Source of the DNA: Persebacter sp051009035
GTDB taxonomy: Bacteria > Pseudomonadota > Gammaproteobacteria > Tethybacterales > Persebacteraceae
DNA length: 5,945 nucleotides
Direction: 5' to 3'
Assembly (NCBI GenBank): GCA_051009035.1
Contig: JBPCWY010000115.1
Span: 1-5,945 of the forward strand
Of this stretch, positions 1-4,567 are shown in pieces. The notes beneath the pieces are model-generated. The model saw nothing but the letters and a program-made list of their open reading frames with translations, searched no databases and had not been told where the DNA came from. The stretch's first letter is position 1. The number at the start of each line of letters is the position of its first letter. The translations under genes and the position numbers were made by a program.

Positions 1-125
1 TCGGAGTCGCCGCCGATAATTTAGACGAATTAGCGGCGCAAGCCGTCAACGACCCAAGCGCGGCGGGCAATCCGGTTAAATTAACAAAAGAAGCGGCGCG
101 GCAGTTGTTGGAGGAATGCGTGTAG
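1..125 (+). CDS. Iron-containing (type III) alcohol dehydrogenase, C-terminal end only
   Basis: This is the 3' end of a gene that begins before the window. Codons run in frame from base 3 and stop at TAG 123-125, giving 40 visible residues. The tail carries a D-E-L-A-A-Q-A-V stretch, then N-D-P-S, a G-N-P-V turn, and a final helix L-T-K-E-A-A-R-Q-L-L-E. That pattern (helix, 'NP' turn, 'lT.e....ll' helix) is how iron-dependent group III alcohol dehydrogenases end. The iron ligands and the NAD site lie outside the window, so catalytic competence cannot be judged. Group III members include the GbsB choline dehydrogenase of Bacillus. Because a choline-binding protein gene follows on the same strand, a GbsB-like role is an attractive but unproven inference. 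The family call rests on a short tail remembered by pattern, so confidence is moderate. Confidence 0.6.
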   Translation, partial: GVAADNLDELAAQAVNDPSAAGNPVKLTKEAARQLLEECV

Positions 126-177
126 AATGGATTTACGCGCGCAATTTTGCCGTTAATAATCTTTTCGCGATGCAGTT

Positions 178-242
178 AAATTATTAAATTACGCAAAAAA
201 TGTTTTAACAACGGAAAAAAAATCATTAAATTACACAAGAAA
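178..242. repeat. Imperfect 23-nt direct repeat, two copies 42 bp apart
   Basis: Bases 178-200 and 220-242 match at 20 of 23 positions by eye, around a shared core ATTAAATTAC (183-192 and 225-234). The start-to-start distance is 42 bp, close to four turns of B-DNA, so both copies would face the same side of the helix. This spacing is what a pair of operator half-sites for a cooperative regulator can look like. The region is A/T-rich, so chance similarity is not excluded. No known operator was recognised. Confidence 0.5.
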
Positions 243-275
243 ATGCCGCCTATCCTCCCATTTTTCGGCATTTTC
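239..275. repeat. 10-bp perfect inverted repeat (hairpin, possible terminator)
   Basis: GAAAATGCCG at 239-248 is exactly complementary to CGGCATTTTC at 266-275, with a 17-nt loop. The outer stem is A-T and the inner four pairs are G-C, so the structure has an A-tract before it and a T-tract after it in both directions. It could act as a weak bidirectional terminator for the iron dehydrogenase transcript or as a palindromic protein site. The long loop and short GC stem make efficient termination doubtful. The left arm overlaps the end of the second direct repeat. Confidence 0.4.
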
Positions 276-318
276 GGCGGGGATGCGCCGCAGCTTGCGC
301 GGTTTTTGAGAAAAGAGG

Positions 319-347
319 TTGACTTGGCGGATTTTTTCGGGTAAAGT
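319..347 (+). promoter_or_regulatory. Predicted sigma70-type promoter for choX
   Basis: TTGACT at 319-324 matches the -35 consensus at five of six bases. After a 17-bp spacer, TAAAGT at 342-347 matches the -10 consensus at four of six. Transcription would start near 354, leaving a leader of about 57 nt before the GTG at 411. This is the best -35/-10 pair seen in the gap. The evidence is by eye only. Confidence 0.45.
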
Positions 348-398
348 TGCGGCTGTGGGAATTTCTGGAATATTCTCATGCTTTATTTTTAATCCAAA

Positions 399-404
399 AA
401 GGAG
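399..404 (+). promoter_or_regulatory. Ribosome binding site of choX
   Basis: AAGGAG at 399-404 lies six bases before GTG 411. This strong Shine-Dalgarno sequence decides the GTG start, which also gives a complete signal peptide immediately downstream. Confidence 0.75.
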
Positions 405-410
405 ACCGCC

Positions 411-1358
411 GTGAAAAACTTTGTTTCTATTATGTTGTCCGCTTTGTTGGTTTTTGGCGTGCATTTGCCCGCTTTTGCGGCGGAGGCGGAGTCGTGCAAA
501 ACTCCGCGTTTTTCCAATGTCGGCTGGACGGATACCACCACGACAACCGCGGTTGCGCTTGTTATTTTGGAAGCGATTGGTTATTCGCCCAAGGAAATTA
601 ATTTATCCATTCCCGTAACATATGCGTCAATGAAAAACGGCGATATTGATATTTATCTTGGCGATTGGGAACCGTCCATGGCAAACGATGTCGGGCCTTA
701 TTTGGAGACGGGCGATGTGGAAGTATTGAAGCCCGCCAATTTAACCGGCGCAAAATACACTATCGCCGTGCCGAAATATGTCGCCGACGCCGGCGTCCGG
801 GACTTTGCGGATATTGCCAAACATGCCGACAAATTTGAACGCAAATTTTACGGGCTTGAGCCGGGGGATTCCGGAGGCGGTTTGATTTTGGATATGATTG
901 CCAAAAACGCCTTTGATTTGGGCGAATTTGAACTTGTAGAATCCAGCGAGCAAGGCATGTTGACGCAGGTGACCAAGCGGGTTAAAAGCGGCAAATGGAT
1001 CGCCTTTTTGGCGTGGGCGCCGCATCCCATGAATGTTAACCATGACATTGTTTATTTGACCGGCGGCGACGATTATTTCGGACCCAATTTAGGCGGCGCG
1101 GAAATATTTACAAATGTGCGGCGCGGTTATTTGTCGGAATGCGAAAATGTCGGCAAGTTTTTGCATAATCTAAAATTTACGCTGATTATAGAAAATACAA
1201 TTATGAGCGCGATTCTTGACGAAGAGCAAGAGCCGAAAGCCGCCGCCACCGCTTACATGAAAGCGAATCCGGAAGTTGTTGACCGTTGGCTTGCGGGAGT
1301 CCGGTCGCATGACGGCAAAGACGGGCGGGCGGCGTTTCGCGAATCTTTGGGTTTTTGA
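411..1358 (+). CDS. choX: Choline ABC transporter substrate-binding protein (ChoX-like)
   Basis: This is a 315-aa periplasmic binding protein of the OpuAC/ProX-like fold that would capture choline (or a related quaternary amine) and deliver it to an inner-membrane ABC transporter. Residues 1-23 form a Sec signal peptide (K2, hydrophobic 4-22, cleavage after A-F-A). The mature part starts with the ChoX-type 'ESCKT.RFS.VGWTD' pattern. Candidate aromatic cage residues, aligned by eye with Sinorhizobium ChoX, are W39, W86 (in G-D-W-E-P), Y116 (K-Y-T-I-A-V-P) and W202 (A-W-A-P-H-P-M-N), with D41 as the hydroxyl-binding acid. The loop 'GLEPGDSGG' (148-156) has Asp/Ser where ChoX, as I recall it, has Asn. 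C29 and the Cys in L-S-E-C-E near residue 244 could form a disulfide. The start is GTG with a strong AAGGAG. Permease (choW) and ATPase (choV) genes are not in the window. Glycine betaine or another amine remains a possible ligand. Confidence 0.87.
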   Translation: MKNFVSIMLSALLVFGVHLPAFAAEAESCKTPRFSNVGWTDTTTTTAVALVILEAIGYSPKEINLSIPVTYASMKNGDIDIYLGDWEPSMANDVGPYLETGDVEVLKPANLTGAKYTIAVPKYVADAGVRDFADIAKHADKFERKFYGLEPGDSGGGLILDMIAKNAFDLGEFELVESSEQGMLTQVTKRVKSGKWIAFLAWAPHPMNVNHDIVYLTGGDDYFGPNLGGAEIFTNVRRGYLSECENVGKFLHNLKFTLIIENTIMSAILDEEQEPKAAATAYMKANPEVVDRWLAGVRSHDGKDGRAAFRESLGF

Positions 1359-1377
1359 CCGTCCGCGAAAGTTTGGC

Positions 1378-2496
1378 ATGAAAACCGAAGCGTTTATTTT
1401 GCGCGAAGTCGGAAAGAAAATGCGCGCGGAAACCGTATTTTTGGACGACCCGGGGCGGGGCGAAGTTTTAGTCGCCATTGCCGCCGCCGGATTATGCCGT
1501 TCCGATTTGCATTCCATTGAAGGAAACGACGAAACGCCCAAGCCCATCGTGCTGGGACATGAGGCCGTCGGCATTGTTGAAAAAAAAGGGGACGGCGTAG
1601 ACAATCTCCAAATTGGCGAGCGCGTAATTTTGTCGTGGATGCCGGAATGCCGAGCGTGCCGCGCATGTTTGCGCGGCAATCCGGCGTTATGCGAAGTCGC
1701 CGATAATTGTTATATTACCGGCGAATTGCCCGGAGGCGGAACGCGTTTGCGGGATAAGGACGGAAAAACCGTATATCATTATTCCAGCGTGGCATCGTTT
1801 GCCCGCCATGCTGTTGTTCCCGCGAGCGGCTGTATTTCTTTGCGCGAAGAATCCATCACCAGCGAATCCGCCGCCGCTATTGGTTGCGCGGCAATTACCG
1901 GAATTGGCGCGGCTGTTAATGCCGCCAAAGTGCAACTTGGCGATTCCGTCGTTGTTTTTGGGTTGGGCGGAATCGGATTGAATATTTTGCAGGGCGCGCG
2001 TCTTGCCGGTGCGGCTGTTATTATAGGCGTAGATACAAACGCTAATAAGCGGGATATTGCGCTCCAATTCGGCGCAACTCATTTTGTCGGCGGAAAGCAA
2101 AAAAATATCAACCGGACGCTTTCCGGTATTTGCAACGGCGGCGCGGATATTACTTTTGACGCTCTCGGACACCCCGATATTATCCAAAACGCTTTTCACG
2201 CTACCGTATCCGGCGGAAAAGTAATTTGCGTTGGCATATCCCCCGCCGGAACGGAAATTCATTTACCCGCCGACAATATTGTCGGCACGGGAAAAAGCAT
2301 TATCGGATGTTATTACGGCAATACAAATCCAAACCGGGATTTTCCGATACTCATTAATTTGTTCCGCAATAAAAGAATTTTATTGGACGAATTAGTGGAA
2401 GAAATCATTCCGTTTGAACGCATTGCGGACGGTTTTGCGCGCATGCAAAAAGGAAACATACTTGGGCGGCTGGTTGCGCGAATTTCGCCGGAATAA
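1378..2496 (+). CDS. Zinc-dependent MDR alcohol dehydrogenase, NAD-type
   Basis: This 372-aa cytoplasmic oxidoreductase belongs to the medium-chain, zinc-containing alcohol dehydrogenase family, in the class I/III branch. The catalytic zinc ligands are C40, H61 (G-H-E) and C170. The structural zinc is held by C91, C94, C97 and C105 (C-x2-C-x2-C-x7-C). The Rossmann loop G-L-G-G-I-G (195-200) and the acidic D219 after the second strand point to NAD rather than NADP. The segment C-R-S-D-L-H (40-45) keeps a Ser and a His at the proton-relay positions of class I enzymes. Class III formaldehyde dehydrogenases have H-T-D-A-Y there, so a true glutathione-dependent formaldehyde dehydrogenase is less likely. 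An earlier in-frame ATG at 1276 lies inside choX and adds a tail atypical of the family. ATG 1378, 19 nt after the choX stop and starting M-K-T-E-A, fits; its ribosome site is weak (GAAAG, 1367-1371), so coupling to choX is likely. The substrate is unknown; context suggests an amino-alcohol or its product. Confidence 0.87.
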   Translation: MKTEAFILREVGKKMRAETVFLDDPGRGEVLVAIAAAGLCRSDLHSIEGNDETPKPIVLGHEAVGIVEKKGDGVDNLQIGERVILSWMPECRACRACLRGNPALCEVADNCYITGELPGGGTRLRDKDGKTVYHYSSVASFARHAVVPASGCISLREESITSESAAAIGCAAITGIGAAVNAAKVQLGDSVVVFGLGGIGLNILQGARLAGAAVIIGVDTNANKRDIALQFGATHFVGGKQKNINRTLSGICNGGADITFDALGHPDIIQNAFHATVSGGKVICVGISPAGTEIHLPADNIVGTGKSIIGCYYGNTNPNRDFPILINLFRNKRILLDELVEEIIPFERIADGFARMQKGNILGRLVARISPE

Positions 2497-2503
2497 AATT
2501 TTT

Positions 2504-2521
2504 TTGCCGCATATCCGGCAA
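2504..2521. terminator. Small hairpin between convergent genes, possible terminator
   Basis: TTGCCG at 2504-2509 pairs with CGGCAA at 2516-2521 around a 6-nt loop, directly after the dehydrogenase stop codon and before the truA stop. The run of T lies on the 5' side for the plus strand. On the minus strand the stem is followed by AAAAATTTT, so neither direction shows a classical U-tract. Its position between two convergent 3' ends supports some role in ending transcription, but the structure is weak. Confidence 0.3.
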
Positions 2522-2528
2522 CGGAGCC

Positions 2529-3350
2529 CTATCCGCAAAATAGCGAATTAATTTCTGATAAATTAATTTGCGAAGGCGGGGAGACGGGGGGCGGGATGAA
2601 GTTGAATTTTTTGGGGTATTCCGCGCCGGTGAAGTATAAGCCGGCGGCGGGGGCGGGGGGCGGACAGTTATTGCGGTCTTTCTTTTCCAATAGTTCGCCG
2701 AGCCATTGCGGGGGGCGGCGGTTTGCGCCGATTTCTAAAACTGCGCCCGCGATGTTGCGCACCATGCATTGTAAAAAACCGTCGGCGCAAAATTCTAATA
2801 ATATTATTTCGCCTTGCCGTTTTGCGCGCGCGGCATGCATTGTCCGCACCGGCGTTTTTGCCTGGCAGGACGAAGCGCGGAACGCCGAAAAATCATGCAG
2901 TCCGCAAAGATGCGACAGCGCGTTTTGCATTGTTTCGGCGCATAGCGGCGCGCGGCAATATGCCGTCCAGTTGCGGCGCAGCGGCGACGGGACGGGGGCG
3001 TTGAAAATTGCGTATTGGTAATGGCGGCGCGTTGCCGAATATCGCGCATGAAAATCGGGAGGCGCGGCATGCGCCCACAGGACGGAGATTTGCGGGGGGA
3101 GGACGGCGTTGGCGGCGCGCGCCCATGTTTTTTCCGGACGGGTTGCGGCGGCGTCAAAGTGCGCGATTTGCATGGCGGCGTGCGTTCCCGCATCCGTTCG
3201 TCCCGCCGCATGCACGGTAATCCGTTTTCCGTTTAGCGGCGCAAGCGCGTTTTGCACGGCGTCTTGGACTCCGCCGCCGCATGCCTGCGATTGCCAGCCG
3301 CGAAAAGCGCCGCCGTCGTATTCCAAACCGGCGGCGATGCGCGAAGTCAT
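2529..3350 (-). CDS. truA: tRNA pseudouridine(38-40) synthase TruA
   Basis: This 273-aa cytoplasmic enzyme isomerises uridines 38, 39 and 40 in the anticodon stem-loop of many tRNAs. The start M-T-S-R-I-A-A-G-L-E-Y-D-G is typical of TruA. The catalytic motif A-G-R-T-D-A-G-T-H-A carries the nucleophile D53. F-H-A-R-Y-S-A (100-106) and R-H-Y-Q-Y (109-113, active-site Tyr Y111) follow, then H-D-F-S-A-F-R-A (152-159), K-T-P-V-R-T (165-170), M-V-R-N-I-A-G (196-202) and the terminal A-P-A-A-G-L-Y-F (233-240). All hallmark residues are present. About 33 residues extend past the usual C-terminal strand; they are proline-rich, then A/T-coded, and contain a perfect palindrome. The ATG overlaps the stop of the upstream lytic transglycosylase gene as ATGA, with no clear ribosome site of its own, so it is probably translated by coupling. 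Confidence 0.95.
   Translation of the reverse strand: MTSRIAAGLEYDGGAFRGWQSQACGGGVQDAVQNALAPLNGKRITVHAAGRTDAGTHAAMQIAHFDAAATRPEKTWARAANAVLPPQISVLWAHAAPPDFHARYSATRRHYQYAIFNAPVPSPLRRNWTAYCRAPLCAETMQNALSHLCGLHDFSAFRASSCQAKTPVRTMHAARAKRQGEIILLEFCADGFLQCMVRNIAGAVLEIGANRRPPQWLGELLEKKDRNNCPPPAPAAGLYFTGAEYPKKFNFIPPPVSPPSQINLSEINSLFCG
2546..2568. repeat. A/T-only perfect inverted repeat in the truA 3' tail
   Basis: AATTAATTT (2546-2554) and AAATTAATT (2560-2568) are exact reverse complements around the 5-nt loop CTGAT. With one unpaired base the arms can be extended by GCG/CGC. It lies in the codons for the nonconserved end of TruA (Q-I-N-L-S-E-I-N), about 15 bp before the stop. It could be part of a 3'-end structure for the truA transcript or a protein-binding palindrome. 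It has no GC stem, so it is not a classical terminator. Confidence 0.5.
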
Positions 3351-4345
3351 TTTGCCGCCGCGCCGAGGGCTTCGCTTAAATCAAACACGGCGGTCGCGTA
3401 TTTAAAACTTTTGTTGTAGCGGGTTAGCGCGTAAAAATTTTGCGCGCCGATGCGGTATTCGGAATCGTAGCGGTTTTCCAAATCCACCACCAAATACAAT
3501 TCTTCGGAAATTTCGCCGCCCGCGTCCACGCCCGCTTCGGCGAGTTGTTGCGGAGTCCACAGCGGTTTGTATTTATTTTCATGGACCGCTTTCAACAGGG
3601 GCGCGGGGTTTTTAACTTGCGCCGGATATAAAATTGCGCCGCCGCGAATCCATCCGTGTTGCAGCAAAAAATTGCCGATGCTGCCCGCCGCATCGGGGGC
3701 GGAAAATAAATCTATGCGATTGTCGCCGTCAAAATCCACGGCAAAACGCCGCGCGCTGCCGGGCAAAAATTGCGGCATGCCAAACGCCCCGGCAAAAGAA
3801 CCGCGCAACAGCAAAGGGTCAATCGCCGCCTGCCGCGCGTAAATTAAAAATTCTTCCAATTCGCGCCGAAATTCATCGCCGCGCCGCGGATAGGCGAACG
3901 CCAGAGTCGCCAATGATTCCGCCACGGAAAAATCGCCGAGTATTTTTCCGTAGCGCGTTTCCACGCCCAAAATCGCGGCGATGATATTGCCCGGTACGCC
4001 GTATTCCATTTCGGCGCGCGCCAGCATTTGGCGGTGGCGGCGGATAAACGCCGCGCCTTCGGCGATGCGCCGGGGCGCAAGCTGCCGCCGCCGGTATTCG
4101 CGCCAGTAAGTTTTGCGCCCCGGTTTGGCGGGCGCGTCCATCAGCGCAATCACGCGCCGGTTGACTTTGAGCCGCCCTAAAAACGCCCGCAATTCTTCGG
4201 GCGCAAAACCGTGCCGCGCGCGCATATCGGCGATAAACGGCTCCGCCCCGTCCAGTGCGGCGACGGACGGCGCGCTTTCTTTCGCCGCCGTTGCGGGCGC
4301 CGCCAAAAACGCCGCCGCGATTTGCATAAAACTTCGTCTTTTCAC
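3347..4345 (-). CDS. mltB: Lytic murein transglycosylase B (MltB family), exported
   Basis: This 332-aa enzyme would cleave the MurNAc-GlcNAc bond of peptidoglycan with formation of 1,6-anhydroMurNAc, acting in the periplasm. The catalytic Glu is E129 in G-V-E-T-R-Y-G (127-133). The family signature G-A-F-G-M-P-Q-F-L-P-G-S (186-197) is intact, followed by D-F-D-G-D-N-R-I-D-L-F (204-214), which resembles the EF-hand-like calcium loop of E. coli Slt35/MltB. The late R-Y-N-K-S-F-K-Y-A (309-317) is also typical. The N-terminus K-R-R-S-F-M-Q followed by A/L-rich residues and A-T-A-A looks like a twin-arginine signal peptide. No lipobox Cys is present, unlike the E. coli lipoprotein. The start is GTG at 4345, because an in-frame TAA lies at 4357-4355; ATG at 4327 is the only other nearby choice and would delete the twin arginine. 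No Shine-Dalgarno sequence is visible. The stop overlaps truA by 4 nt. Confidence 0.92.
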   Translation of the reverse strand: MKRRSFMQIAAAFLAAPATAAKESAPSVAALDGAEPFIADMRARHGFAPEELRAFLGRLKVNRRVIALMDAPAKPGRKTYWREYRRRQLAPRRIAEGAAFIRRHRQMLARAEMEYGVPGNIIAAILGVETRYGKILGDFSVAESLATLAFAYPRRGDEFRRELEEFLIYARQAAIDPLLLRGSFAGAFGMPQFLPGSARRFAVDFDGDNRIDLFSAPDAAGSIGNFLLQHGWIRGGAILYPAQVKNPAPLLKAVHENKYKPLWTPQQLAEAGVDAGGEISEELYLVVDLENRYDSEYRIGAQNFYALTRYNKSFKYATAVFDLSEALGAAAK

Positions 4346-4351
4346 AAGAAG

Positions 4352-4357
4352 ATTTTA
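4352..4357 (-). promoter_or_regulatory. Possible -10 element giving a leaderless mltB mRNA
   Basis: Read on the minus strand, TAAAAT (five of six to the -10 consensus) ends six bases before the GTG at 4345. Transcription would then begin at or next to the start codon, which would explain the lack of a ribosome binding site. No good -35 hexamer sits 16-18 bp upstream, so this is tentative. A second candidate, TTGCAA with a 17-bp spacer to TAATAA further upstream, is weaker at its -10. Confidence 0.3.
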
Positions 4358-4430
4358 ACGGGAATTGCGCGGTTATTAACCTTAAAATCCGGCATTTGCA
4401 AATTTTTATTTTTCGCGGCGTTTTCGGGGG

Positions 4431-4460
4431 TTGGATTTTCGGGGAAAAATGCGGCATAAT
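4431..4460 (+). promoter_or_regulatory. Possible promoter of the methyltransferase-HNH gene
   Basis: CATAAT at 4455-4460 matches the -10 consensus at five of six positions. TTGGAT at 4431-4436 is a poor -35 (three of six) with an 18-bp spacer. If used, the mRNA would start near 4467 and carry a leader of about 100 nt that includes the hairpin at 4495-4528. Confidence 0.35.
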
Positions 4461-4487
4461 GGCGTTTGGCGACAAGGCGGGGCGGCG

Positions 4488-4533
4488 AAAAAACGCGCGG
4501 CGAGGGCGCGCAATATCCGCCGCCGCGCCTTTT
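4488..4533 (+). terminator. Terminator-like GC-rich hairpin in the leader of the methyltransferase gene
   Basis: GCGCGGCG (4495-4502) pairs perfectly with CGCCGCGC (4521-4528). Outside it, after one C-C mismatch, A4490-A4493 can pair with T4530-T4533. The 18-nt loop can form three more pairs (4506-4508 with 4518-4520). A GC stem followed by TTTT is the layout of an intrinsic terminator, though the T-run is short. It lies 35 nt before the start codon, downstream of the best promoter candidate, so it could attenuate expression or limit read-through from upstream. Confidence 0.45.
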
Positions 4534-4552
4534 GCGAAAATGTTTTACTTGC

Positions 4553-4558
4553 GGAGAA
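4553..4558 (+). promoter_or_regulatory. Ribosome binding site supporting the ATG at 4568
   Basis: GGAGAA at 4553-4558 lies nine bases before ATG 4568. It supports this start over the in-frame TTG at 4466, and the resulting protein begins right before the conserved first strand of the methyltransferase. Confidence 0.55.
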
Positions 4559-4567
4559 TCGGCAAAA

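Larger units (their letters stand above)
126..410 (+). other. Intergenic region upstream of choX with repeats and promoter
   Basis: This 285-bp gap separates the iron dehydrogenase stop from the choX-like start. No convincing gene was seen on either strand; the open frames crossing it have no recognisable protein character. Its first half is A/T-rich and carries two copies of a 23-nt direct repeat (178-200 and 220-242), then a 10-bp inverted repeat (239-248 / 266-275). The second half contains a sigma70-like promoter (319-347) and the choX ribosome binding site. The layout (repeats upstream of a promoter) fits a regulated promoter region for the transporter gene. The long gap also suggests that choX is transcribed separately from the iron dehydrogenase. 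Confidence 0.6.
4346..4567. other. Divergent control region between mltB and the methyltransferase-HNH gene
   Basis: These 222 bp separate two divergent genes and should carry promoters in both directions. The mltB-proximal half is A/T-rich; the half next to the methyltransferase gene is very GC-rich and contains a strong hairpin (4495-4528). Open frames through the region show no family features. One extends the methyltransferase upstream to a TTG at 4466, but that extension is R/G/P-rich and is judged non-coding. Confidence 0.6.

Noticed and set aside
231..464. Small minus-strand open frames across the choX upstream gap
   Set aside because: They cross the promoter, the ribosome binding site and the choX signal peptide codons, and their composition has no protein character.
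1276..1377. In-frame upstream ATG extending the zinc dehydrogenase by 34 residues
   Set aside because: It lies wholly inside the end of choX except for the last 19 bases, the extra residues are basic and unlike the family, and the family N-terminus begins at M-K-T-E-A (1378).
1687..2262. 191-codon minus-strand open frame opposite the zinc dehydrogenase
   Set aside because: It is antisense to well-supported catalytic and NAD-binding motifs and shows low-complexity N/G/A composition typical of a shadow frame.
2596..3021. Plus-strand open frames antisense to truA
   Set aside because: The minus-strand TruA motifs are unambiguous and the plus-strand translations show no domain.
3873..4475. Long minus-strand open frame overlapping mltB
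   Set aside because: It is an arginine/alanine-rich out-of-frame reading of GC-rich mltB codons, with no motif of its own.
4466..4567. In-frame upstream TTG extending the methyltransferase by 34 residues
   Set aside because: The extension is R/G/P-rich, spans the strong hairpin, has no family similarity, and ATG 4568 has a ribosome binding site.
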